This document shows, piece after piece, positions 1-10,700 of a stretch of 64,000 nt of DNA. The stretch is from Cyanobium sp. N.Huapi 1H5 (lineage in GTDB: Bacteria > Cyanobacteriota > Cyanobacteriia > PCC-6307 > Cyanobiaceae): assembly GCF_024345535.1 (NCBI RefSeq), contig NZ_JAGQBH010000007.1, positions 83,921-147,920 of the forward strand, given 5' to 3'. The notes beneath the pieces are model-generated. The model was not told the DNA's origin. It was given only the letters and a program-made list of their open reading frames with translations, and did no database searches. A program made the position numbers and the translations under genes. How positions within the stretch are numbered: the first letter of the stretch is position 1; each line of letters begins with the position of its first letter.

Positions 1-2
1 CC

Positions 3-638
3 TTCCACCGCACCGAGAAGCCCTACGAGCTGCTCTCGGTGCTGTTCAACCTCGTGGGGCTGATGGCGGTGCCGATGGGGCGGGGCTGCGGGGTGGCCTT
101 CGGGCCGGCCATGGCCACCAGCCGCAGCGACTACGACCGCATCGGCGGCCATGCGGCGGTCGCCGGCAAGGTGGTGGAGGACTGGTTCCTGGGCCACCAC
201 TACGAGCAGGCGGGGCTGCCGGTGAGCGCCTACATCGGCCAGGGGCTGCTCGACTACCGCATGTATCCCGGAGGCTTCCAGGACATGGTGGTGGGCTTCG
301 CCAAGAACTTCGCCACCGCCGCAGGGGAGGTCCGCTGGTGGTGGATGCTCGGCGTGATCCTGTGGATCTCCGGCCTGTTCTGGGCGGCCTGGTGCCTGCC
401 CGCCTCCCTGCTGGGCTGGCCGATGGTGGGGGACACGGCCGTGCAGCCCAACCTGCTGCTCTACATCGCGTTCGCCGTGCAGCTGCTGGTGGTCACCCGC
501 CGGATCGGTGACTTCGGCTGGATCTGCCTGATCTTTCCGATTCCCGTGCTCTTTTTCCTGGGGGTGTTCGTTCTGGCGATCCTGAATCTCAAGCGGGGCA
601 CGATCGAATGGAAGGGCAGGCGGTTTCCGACGCGCTAG
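3..638 (+). CDS. Glycosyltransferase family 2, CrtQ-like (5' end outside window)
   Basis: The reading frame is already open at base 3, so the N-terminal part with the nucleotide-sugar site is missing. What remains carries the second half of a GT2 catalytic domain: an acceptor-side motif VVEDWFLG preceded by GGH, then a YRMYPGGFQ...KNFA block that I associate with 4,4'-diaponeurosporenoate glycosyltransferases (CrtQ) and related cyanobacterial carotenoid glycosyltransferases. Three C-terminal hydrophobic segments anchor it in the membrane, and it ends with the WKGRRF signature of this group. It overlaps the next gene, a CrtO-like acyltransferase, by 31 bp. The pair suggests sugar addition followed by acylation of a carotenoid or another lipid. 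The substrate is inferred, not shown. Confidence 0.78.
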   Translation, partial: FHRTEKPYELLSVLFNLVGLMAVPMGRGCGVAFGPAMATSRSDYDRIGGHAAVAGKVVEDWFLGHHYEQAGLPVSAYIGQGLLDYRMYPGGFQDMVVGFAKNFATAAGEVRWWWMLGVILWISGLFWAAWCLPASLLGWPMVGDTAVQPNLLLYIAFAVQLLVVTRRIGDFGWICLIFPIPVLFFLGVFVLAILNLKRGTIEWKGRRFPTR

Positions 639-1108
639 CGGTGCTGGCCTGCGCCCTGGGCTGGCTGCTGTGGTCGGTGCTGGTCGGCTGGCTGGCCCAC
701 CGGCTGCCGCCGCAGGCGCTGGATCACGACACCTGGCTCACGGGTCGGCGCCCCTGGCCGGAGAGCCGCAGCGGCTTCGAGTCGCGGCTCGCCATCCGCC
801 GCTGGAAATCCCTGCTGCCGGATGCCGGCACCGCCTTTCCCGGAGGGGTGGCCAAGAACAGCCTGGTGGGCCGGGACCGCGCCACCCTGCAGCGACTGCT
901 GGCGGAGACCCGCCGGGCCGAGCTGGTGCATCTGGCGCTCTGGCCCTTCTGGATCGTCACGGCCCTGTGGCTGCCGCCGGCCGGGGTGCTGATCAACCTG
1001 ATCTTCGCGACCCTGTCCAACCTGCCCTGCCTCTGGCTGCAGCGCTACAACCACCTGCGGGTGGAGCGGGCCCTGCAGGCCCTGGTCCGCCGCCCCGGCG
1101 AGGGCTGA
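608..1108 (+). CDS. CrtO-like glycosyl-carotenoid acyltransferase family protein
   Basis: A 166-residue membrane protein of the size of staphylococcal CrtO, the acyltransferase that finishes staphyloxanthin. There are hydrophobic segments at both ends (about residues 8-30 and 108-145). Between them are a W/K-rich RRWKSLLPDAG block and GGVAKNSL, and near the C-terminus is RYNHLRVERAL, all of which resemble CrtO family positions. The ATG lies inside the end of the preceding glycosyltransferase gene (31-bp overlap), so the two are probably translationally coupled. Known role of the family: esterification of a glycosylated carotenoid with a fatty acid. The substrate here is an inference from the neighbour. 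Confidence 0.68.
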   Translation: MEGQAVSDALAVLACALGWLLWSVLVGWLAHRLPPQALDHDTWLTGRRPWPESRSGFESRLAIRRWKSLLPDAGTAFPGGVAKNSLVGRDRATLQRLLAETRRAELVHLALWPFWIVTALWLPPAGVLINLIFATLSNLPCLWLQRYNHLRVERALQALVRRPGEG

Positions 1109-1116
1109 GGCTTCCC

Positions 1117-3318
1117 TCAGGGCCCCACCACCCCGCTCTCGAGTTCGAGGTCCACGCCGATGCCGGCGTCCTCGCCATGGCGGGCCACCACCAGCCGGTG
1201 ACGGCCATCCTCCAGGACGAACCCGTCGCGGGCCTCGTCGAACCAGGCGAGCCGGCGCAGTGGAATCCGGATCCGCAGCCGCTGGCTCCGGCCCGGCCGC
1301 AGGCTCACCCGACCGAAGCCCACCAACGTGCGCCACGGCCGCTCCACGGCCTCCCCGGGCGGCTCGACGTAGACCTGCACCACCTCGGCGGCCTCCACGG
1401 TGCCGGTGTTGGTCACCGTGACGGCCAGCTCCACCGCCGCCTCGGCCCCCGCCGCGGCGGGGAGCCACGCCACCCTCGGGTCGGTGTGGCGGAAGCGGCT
1501 GTAGGAGAGCCCGAAGCCGAAGGGAAAGGCCGCCGGCCGCCCGCTGCGGGCCAGCCGCCGGTAGCCGTGCCAGAGGTCGTAGGTGATCTGCCGGGCCCGG
1601 GGATCGAACGGCGGCAGGTGGCTGGCCTCGGTGGGCACCGAAAAGGGCATCCGCCCCGATGGGGAGATCCGTCCCAGCAGCACGTCGGCTAGGGCCGCGC
1701 CCCCCTGCTCACCGGGGTACCAGTGCATCAGCAGGCCCGGCACCCGCTGCCGCCAGGCCTCGCAGAGGATCGCCCCACCGCCCATCAGCACCACCACCGT
1801 GCGCGGGTTGGCGGCGGCGACCGCCAGGATCAGGGCCTCCTGCGGTGGTGGCAGCTGCAGCACCGTGCGATCGCCGGAGGCGAAGGAGCCGCCGGCCCGG
1901 GCGGAACCGAAGCGCGTCACTCCGGCAACCATCGCCGCCACCGCCGTCCACAGCGGCAGCAGCCGGCGGCGGCCGCACAGGCGCAGCAGCCAGTCGGGGG
2001 GCGGCGCCTGGCACAGGATCGGGGCCAGATCGCCCGGGTGGATGTGTTCCCCCTCGTGGCGCCAGTCCAGGCCCACCACCACCAGGGCCGCCTCACTGCG
2101 GGCCGCCAGGGCCGCCGCCGCGGCCGGAACGCTGCCGTCGTCGTGGTGCAGGGGCAGGTCCGGCGCCGCCGCCCGCAGTCCGGCCAGGGGCGTCAGCACC
2201 GACCCCGGTGCCGGCCGGGTGTCGGAGGACCCCCGGTCCCCCAGGTTGGCGGCGTCCGCCAGCGGGCCGATCACCGCCAGCGAGGCGATGCCGCTCAGGG
2301 GCAGCACGTCGCCGTCGTTCCTGAGCAGCACGATCGAGCCGGCGGCGGCGTCCCGCGCCAGCTGCCGGTGGGCGCGGCAGCCCCGCAGCGTCACCGGATA
2401 GGCGCCGGCGGGCACCGTGGCCTGGGCCAGGAGCATCCGCAGCACCGCCGCATCGACCAGGGCCTCCGGCACCCGGCCCGCCGCCACCGCCTCTGGCAGC
2501 GTGGCCGCGAAGATCATCCGGAAGGGCATCTCCAGGTCCTGGCCGGCCTGGATGGCCGCCACGCCGTCGCGGAGGCCGAAGATGAAGTCGGTCAGCACGA
2601 AGCCGCGGAAGCCCCAGCGGTCCTTGAGGATCTCCCGCAGCAGGTGGGGATGCTGGCCGCACCAGGCCCCGTTGACGCTGTTGTAGGCGCTCATCACCGC
2701 CAGGGCGCCGGCCTCCACACCGTCGCGGAACTGGGGCAGGTAGAGCTCCTGCAGCACCCGCTCACTGGCCGTCACATCGACGCGGAAACGGGCGCTGTCG
2801 ATCGAGTTGAGGGCGAAATGCTTGAGGCAGGCGATGGCATGGCGCTGCACGCCGCGGGTCGCCGCGGCCCCCATGGCGCCCACGTGCACCGGGTCTTCGC
2901 CGTAGGTCTCCTGGGCCCGGCCCCAGCCCGGATGGCGCAGCAGATTCACGCAGATCCCGCCGAACAGGTTGGCTCCGAAGCTGCGCGCCTCCGCCCCCAT
3001 GGCCTCGCCGATCCGCTCCTCCAGATCGACGTCCCAGCTGGCGCCGCGGCCGATGGGGGCCGGGAAGGTGGTGGCACCGCCCTCCAGCACCACGCCGCGG
3101 GGGCCATCGACGAAGTGCAGCCCGCCGATGCCCAGGCGCTCCACCACCCCGGCCGGCCAGGGGCGGCGGTGGGAGGCGTCCTGGAGGGCGATGGCCGCCA
3201 GGCCACCCCAGAACGGGGTGTCGCCATCGAGCATGGCGAGCTTCTCAGCCAGGCAGAGCCCCTGCAGCTGGGTCCGGGCCTGCGTCTCCAGGCGACTCCA
3301 GTCGTGGCGGGTGGGCAC
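1117..3318 (-). CDS. Glycoside hydrolase family 3 (beta-glucosidase-like)
   Basis: A 733-residue GH3 enzyme. The N-terminal (beta/alpha)8 domain has the family's KHF motif (residues 166-168) and the nucleophile motif GFVLTD, with D244 as the expected catalytic Asp. A second alpha/beta sandwich domain follows (about 320-570, including VVGLDWRHEGE), and then a C-terminal fibronectin III-like domain (about 620-715, AVTVTNTGTVEAAEVVQVYV). No signal peptide is visible, so it is probably cytoplasmic. The start at MPTRHDW fits the usual N-terminus. It is convergent with the glycosyltransferase/acyltransferase pair, with 8 bp between the stops. It probably cleaves beta-glucosides or xylosides; the substrate is unknown. 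Confidence 0.9.
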   Translation of the reverse strand: MPTRHDWSRLETQARTQLQGLCLAEKLAMLDGDTPFWGGLAAIALQDASHRRPWPAGVVERLGIGGLHFVDGPRGVVLEGGATTFPAPIGRGASWDVDLEERIGEAMGAEARSFGANLFGGICVNLLRHPGWGRAQETYGEDPVHVGAMGAAATRGVQRHAIACLKHFALNSIDSARFRVDVTASERVLQELYLPQFRDGVEAGALAVMSAYNSVNGAWCGQHPHLLREILKDRWGFRGFVLTDFIFGLRDGVAAIQAGQDLEMPFRMIFAATLPEAVAAGRVPEALVDAAVLRMLLAQATVPAGAYPVTLRGCRAHRQLARDAAAGSIVLLRNDGDVLPLSGIASLAVIGPLADAANLGDRGSSDTRPAPGSVLTPLAGLRAAAPDLPLHHDDGSVPAAAAALAARSEAALVVVGLDWRHEGEHIHPGDLAPILCQAPPPDWLLRLCGRRRLLPLWTAVAAMVAGVTRFGSARAGGSFASGDRTVLQLPPPQEALILAVAAANPRTVVVLMGGGAILCEAWRQRVPGLLMHWYPGEQGGAALADVLLGRISPSGRMPFSVPTEASHLPPFDPRARQITYDLWHGYRRLARSGRPAAFPFGFGLSYSRFRHTDPRVAWLPAAAGAEAAVELAVTVTNTGTVEAAEVVQVYVEPPGEAVERPWRTLVGFGRVSLRPGRSQRLRIRIPLRRLAWFDEARDGFVLEDGRHRLVVARHGEDAGIGVDLELESGVVGP

Positions 3319-3404
3319 GGATTCAGCCTAGGGGCGGGGCTTGACTCTCCAGCCCAGGGGAGCCCATACGGTGAAGCCCAAGCTCCCGGCCCGTTACGCC
3401 TGCG

Positions 3405-5503
<2,099 letters not shown>

Positions 5504-5507
<4 letters not shown>

Positions 5508-5926
5508 CGCCCCACGAGGTCGCGCCGCTGTGGCGCACGATCCCCCAGCCGCTGGTCCTGCAGGTGCTGGTGGCGGCGGCCGGACTGGCCCTGATCGCAG
5601 CGGAGCTCTGGTGGTTCCTCGGCCCCCATGGCGCCGGCGTCGCAGCCGGCGAAGGGGAGCAGGGGATGCAGGAGATCACCATCACGGTGCAGGGCGGTTA
5701 CGCCCCGGCCCGTGTCCGGGTGAAGGCGGGCCGGCCGGTGCGTCTGCTGTTTCACCGCACCGATCCCAGCGGCTGCGTGGCCCAGGTGATCTTCCCGGAC
5801 TTCCAGCGCAGCCTCGACCTGCCCATGGGGGCCACCACCAGCATTGAACTGCTGCCCGAGCGGCCGGGCTCCTATCCGTTCCACTGCGGCATGGCCATGG
5901 TGCGCGGCAGCCTGGAGGCGGAGTGA
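5504..5926 (+). CDS. Membrane-tethered cupredoxin-domain protein
   Basis: A 140-residue protein with one N-terminal transmembrane segment (about 17-38), a short Gly/Ala linker, and a cupredoxin-like beta domain from about 55. Candidate copper ligands are H84, C91, H127, C128 and the methionines M130/M132 in a PFHCGMAM C-terminal cluster. The start codon overlaps the stop of the copper ATPase by 4 bp, so the two are very likely co-translated and work together. Plausibly it hands Cu(I) to, or takes it from, the ATPase on the non-cytoplasmic face, which could replace the missing HMA domain. It is not plastocyanin: it is tethered and lacks the plastocyanin spacing. Confidence 0.8.
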
Positions 5927-6089
5927 TGGGGAGAGGCTTTCCCGCTGGCTTGTGATCACCATCCAGCGTTGTGATCATCAACCTTGACAATTCTTCTGCT
6001 TGGCTGCTGCAGATCGCCAGATAAAAAGTGTTCGAAAGACCAATCCTGGTATCGTTGATTCCTGTGCTCGTGAACGTGTTCCAGGATTG
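5927..6089. other. Intergenic region between the copper operon and a secreted protein
   Basis: 163 bp without a gene. It contains two direct copies of TTGTGATCA, 20 bp apart (about 5949 and 5969), and a TTGACA hexamer at 5984-5989. No good -10 hexamer sits at the standard 16-18 bp distance, so no promoter is claimed. Confidence 0.3.
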
Positions 6090-7115
6090 ATGAACAGATT
6101 TGTCACCGGATTCTTCAGCCAGGCCTCGCTGCTGTTGGTTGCCCTGGCCGTGGCGGCACCGGAGGCACGGGCCCAGGGCAATCCCTGGGGGGCCCCGAGC
6201 CAGCAGACGCCGGTGCAGACCACGCCCTGGGGCGGCGGGGGCGGATCCGGGGGCGCCGGTTACGGCCAGCCCGGCAACAGGACCCTGTCCTTCCCGGTGC
6301 AGGGGGTGATCTGCGACACCTCCGTGAGCGTCTGCTTCAACGCCGGCGGGGCCGCCCTGGCCGAGACGGAGCGGGAATTCGGACGCCGGGCGCGCCGCAC
6401 CCTGGAGAACAATCTGGTCAACAATCCGATCGTCGACGTCACCTTCGCCGACGGCCGCTACTGCAATTTCAACCTGCGCGGGTGCTGGACGAACCGCCAG
6501 CGCACCAGCTTCGACCCACGGCTGAACCCCTGGGTGTTCGGTGCCGGCTCCGGCACCTCGGGCGGCCAGGGCACGGTGATCGGTGGTGCCGGTTCCACCT
6601 GGGGGCCGGGCGGCGGCACGGCCACGGGCCAGCCCCCCACCAACAGCTTCCAGCCGCCGTTCACCCGCACCCGCCAGAGCGGCACCTGCGCCTGGACCAA
6701 CGCCGGGATCTCCATCTACAACGGCACCTGCCGTTACGAGATCGTCCAGAACAACACCAACGGTTCCAAGACCCTGGCCTTCACCTTCGACCGGTTGCCG
6801 GTCTCCAACCAGCTGCGCACGCTCCGCTTCACCGCCCAGGGCAACGGCCCCTGGAGCATCCAGATGCCCAACGGCTCGGCGGCCGCTGTTCAGTCGAGGG
6901 TCAACGCCGATCAGTACCGCTCCGACATCCAGCTGGGCTGGGGCAGCGTCTTCAACCTCGGCTTCCGCAGCACGACGACGGCCACCACGGCCCAGCTCAA
7001 CCAGGCCCTCCAGCCCGTGGACGCCAATGGGCAGGTGGTTCAGGGCAGTGACAGTGAAGCCCTGGGGCAGGCCCTGGGCGGGCTGCTGCAGCAGCTGTTC
7101 GGGGGTGGGCGTTGA
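6090..7115 (+). CDS. Secreted protein, possibly YcgJ-like
   Basis: The ATG at 6090 gives 341 residues with a clear signal peptide: MNRF..., a hydrophobic core, then an ARAQG-type cleavage site near residue 29. I prefer it over an earlier in-frame alternative start because AGGA lies just before it and the extension would disrupt the signal peptide. The mature protein is Gly/Ser/Gln-rich. It has a short cysteine-containing module (about 65-130: VICDTSVSVCFN...GGAALAETEREFGRRA...) that resembles the YcgJ/Fels-1 family, then a C-terminal beta-rich half with a Cys pair (GTCAW...NGTCRYEI). Function unknown. Export to the periplasm or outside is likely. Confidence 0.72.
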   Translation: MNRFVTGFFSQASLLLVALAVAAPEARAQGNPWGAPSQQTPVQTTPWGGGGGSGGAGYGQPGNRTLSFPVQGVICDTSVSVCFNAGGAALAETEREFGRRARRTLENNLVNNPIVDVTFADGRYCNFNLRGCWTNRQRTSFDPRLNPWVFGAGSGTSGGQGTVIGGAGSTWGPGGGTATGQPPTNSFQPPFTRTRQSGTCAWTNAGISIYNGTCRYEIVQNNTNGSKTLAFTFDRLPVSNQLRTLRFTAQGNGPWSIQMPNGSAAAVQSRVNADQYRSDIQLGWGSVFNLGFRSTTTATTAQLNQALQPVDANGQVVQGSDSEALGQALGGLLQQLFGGGR

Positions 7116-7140
7116 GGGGGGGCCGGTAAGGGGGCCTCGC

Positions 7141-7659
7141 TCAGCCCGCGAGCGGCCCCAGCCCCTCGCCGGCGTTGCTGAAGAAGCGGCGCAGGTTCAC
7201 GCCCGCCTCGTGGGCGGCGATGGTGACCTGGAGCTTCTGCTCGGCGTCGAGGCCATCCCAGAAGGCGTGGAACAGGTCGAGGGAGGCCTTGGCGCTGCCC
7301 AGCGCGCCCATCACCGCCATCGGTGCCGCCAGCCAGGGGAACACCAGCAGCACCACCGAGAGCACGGCCCCCACGGCCACGCCGGTCCGGGCCGATTCCA
7401 GGCTCGTGGCCAGCACCAGCCGCACCTGGGTCAGTCGGTCGATCTCGCCCCGCTTGCGCAGGGCCTCGGTGCGCAGGGCGCTCAGCAGGGCCTGGTAGGT
7501 GGCGTAGAGCAGCACGCCGCCGACGGTGGATTCCGAGACGAATTCACCACCACTGAAGGCGCCGCCGTTCCGGTTCAGATCCACCGAGGCCAGCCCCGCC
7601 AGGGGAGCCGCTTCCCAGCCGGCACGGGGGATGCGGAAGGGATCGTGCTCGCGGGTCAT
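7141..7659 (-). CDS. Hypothetical membrane protein
   Basis: 172 residues, not recognised. A Gly/Ser-rich N-terminus is followed by an amphipathic helical stretch (about 55-88) and a hydrophobic hairpin (about 90-125, GVAVGAVLSVVLLVF... with Pro and Gly), then an amphipathic C-terminus. It is convergent with the secreted protein gene (25 bp between stops) and lies 60 bp beyond the stop of the giant adhesin on the same strand, so it may be transcribed with it. No catalytic motif is visible. Confidence 0.55.
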   Translation of the reverse strand: MTREHDPFRIPRAGWEAAPLAGLASVDLNRNGGAFSGGEFVSESTVGGVLLYATYQALLSALRTEALRKRGEIDRLTQVRLVLATSLESARTGVAVGAVLSVVLLVFPWLAAPMAVMGALGSAKASLDLFHAFWDGLDAEQKLQVTIAAHEAGVNLRRFFSNAGEGLGPLAG

Positions 7660-7719
7660 GGCCTTCGGGACGAATGGCTTCCAGCCTGCCGTGATCGGGG
7701 GGATGGGCGCAATGGCGGC

Positions 7720-10700
7720 TCACCCCGACAGCTGCGGCAGCTGGCCGGAGGTGGAGAACTGGTAGTTCCAGCTGCGGCTGGCATCGAAGGTCTGGTTGGT
7801 GAACAGGTCGGTGTAGATGGCGTTCCAGTTGGAGATCCCCCCGTCGCCCATGCCGATCGCCTGCACGTTCACGTTGCTGGCGCCGGCCCTGGCGGCCACG
7901 GTGTCGAGGGTGTTGTTGAGGGAGGTCTGGGCCTGGGCCCAGATGTCGACGCCGGCGGCCGTCGGCACCCGGATCGGGGTGCCGCTGCTGGTGTAACGCA
8001 GCCCCGAGCTGAGGATCGGATCGCCGTCAAGCCAGGAGCTGGTGGGCAGGGCAACGTTCGCGCCGGTCCAGCCCTGGCCGAAGTCCGGCCGGTTGTCCCA
8101 CCAGGGGCGCCGTTCGGGGCGGCCGTCGGTGATCATCGCCACCGACACGATCGTGTCGAGGGCGACGTTGGGCAGCTCCTTCACGAGCAGCCGGTCGAGA
8201 GCCACCAGCGCTCCGAGCATCTCGGTGCCGCTGTAGCGGTTGCCGCTGGTGCCGGGGGCTGTGTAGGCATCAAGGGAATTGGGCGCCGGCAGACCGCGGG
8301 CGATCCAGTCGGGGCTGGTGGTGTCCCCGTAGGTGAGGTCGGGGGTCTGGGTGAGGAGCACATCCCGGGCCACCAGCTCGCCGAAGTTGGGATTGCTGCC
8401 GCTGAAGGTGATTTCGCTGTGGCTGACCAGATAGCCGAAATCGATGGTGTGGATCGTGATCGACCTGGCATTGGTGCTGCTGCCGTCGGTGGGGTCGTCC
8501 ACCAGTTCGTAGTTGAGGATTTCGGAGGCGAGGGTCTGGCTGCTGGTCAGGTTGGTGTCATCGAGGAAGGGCTGGAACGTGGAGCTGCCCTTGAGGGTGT
8601 AGCCGTAGCCGGCAGCGGCCAGGGCCGATTTGAGGGTTTCGAAGGCCAGCCGGTTCTGGGCCTCGATCCGGGAGACGCCGCTGGGGTCGCTCCCCTTCAT
8701 CGAGGTGGAGCTGTCGAGCAGCAGGTAGAAGTCGACGTGCCGTGGTGCCGGCACGGGAGGGGTGGGGGTGATGGCCAGGTTGTCGTAATCGATGGTCACC
8801 GTGGCCGGGTTGCTGATGGCCCCCTGCAGGTCCCTGATCGTGTACTGGATCGGAGTGGGATCGCCGATGAAGCCGCCCAGCGGCGTGAAGCTGATCTCCT
8901 GGGTGGCGCTGTTGACGCTCCAGGTGCCTTCCCCGGCCACCAGCAGCGACTGGCCGGGCCCCGCACTGCCCACGATCGTGATCGAAGCGGGATCCAGGGG
9001 GGAATCGAGGTCGCTGTCGTTGTCCGTCACCGTGACCCTCGCGGTGGTGCCGGCTGCGGGTCGGATCGGTCCGCCGAAGACGTCGTCGGTGGCCACCGGC
9101 GGATCGTTCACCGGCGTGACGGTGATGGCGAGGGTGGAGGAATCGTTGGGCCCTGAGCCGTCGGTGACGACGTAGGAGATCAGGGGAACCGGGCCGTTGA
9201 AGTTGGCGGCCGGCGAGAAGGAATAGGAACCGTCGGCGGCGATGGTGAGGCTGCCGACGCCGGCGATGGTGGTGGGGCTGCCGAGGGGGAAGGGCCCGCT
9301 CTGGCCGGCGATGGAGAAGGAGGCAATCGAGACGGGCCCATCGGGACTGGCGGTGCCGCTCAGGAGATTGCCCGTTGTGGTGCCGCTGTCCTCGGCGATG
9401 GAGAGGGTTTCGTTGGCGTCACTGAAGTCGTCGTTGACCGGCGTGACGGTGATGGTGAGGGTGGAGGTGTCGTTGGCACCGGAGCCGTCGGTGACGACGT
9501 AGGAGATCAGGGGAACCGGGCCGTTGTAGTTGGCGGCCGGCGAGAAGGAGTAGGAGCCGTTGGCGGCGATGGTGAGACTGCCGACGCCGGCGATGGTGAC
9601 GGGACTGCCGAGGGGGAAGGGCCCGCTCTGGCCGGCGATGGAGAAGGACGCGATCGAAACCGGGCCATCGGGACTGGTGGTGCCAGCCAGGAGATTGCCG
9701 GTGCTTGTACCGCTGTCCTCGGCGATGGAGATGGTTTCGTTGGCGTCGCTGAAGTCGTCGTTGACGGGTGTGACGGTGATCGAAAGGGTGGAGGTGTCGT
9801 TGGTCCCGGAGCCGTCGGTGACGACGTAGGAGATCAAGGGGACCGGGCCGTTGTAGTTGGCGGCTGGGGAGAAGGAGTAGGAGCCGTCAGCGTTGATCTG
9901 CAGCGTTCCGATACCGGCGATGGTGGTGGGGCTGCCGAGGGGAAACGGCCCGCTCTGGCCGGCAATGGAGAAGGAGGCAATCGAGACCGGACCATCGGGA
10001 CTGGTGGTGCCACTAAGGAGGGTGCCGGTGCTGGTGCCGCTGTCCTCGGCGATGGAGAGGGTTTCGTTGGCGTCGCTGAAGTCGTCGTTGACGGGTGTGA
10101 CGGTGATCGAAAGGGTGGAGGTGTCGTTGGTCCCGGAGCCGTCGGTGACGACGTAGGAGATCAGGGGAACCGGGCCGTTGAAGTTGGCGGCCGGCGAGAA
10201 GGAATAGGAGCCATTGGCGGCGATGGTGAGGCTGCCGACGCCGGCGATGGTGGTGGGGCTGCCGAGGGGGAAGGGCCCGCTCTGGCCGGCGATGGAGAAC
10301 GAGGCAATCGAGACCGGACCATCGGGACTGGTGGTGCCACTAAGGAGGCTGCCGGTGCTGGTGCCGCTGTCCTCGGCGATGGAGATGGTTTCGTTGGCGT
10401 CGCTGAAGTCGTTGTTGACCGGCGTGACGGTGATGGCGAGGGTGGAGGAATCGTTGGGCCCTGAGCCGTCGGTGACGACGTAGGAGATCAGGGGAACCGG
10501 GCCGTTGTAGTTGGCGGCCGGCGTGAAGGAATAGGAGCCGTCGGCGGCGATGGTGAGACTGCCGACGCCGGCGATGGTGACGGGGCTGCCGAGGGGAAAG
10601 GGCCCGCTCTGGCCGGCAATGGAGAAGGAGGCAATCGAAACCGGACCATCGGGACTGGTGGTGCCACTAAGGAGGGTGCCGGTGCTGGTGCCGCTGTCCT

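Noticed and set aside
5984..5989. TTGACA as a -35 hexamer upstream of the secreted protein gene
   Set aside because: No usable -10 hexamer at 16-19 bp; the GATAAA-like string is about 30 bp away.
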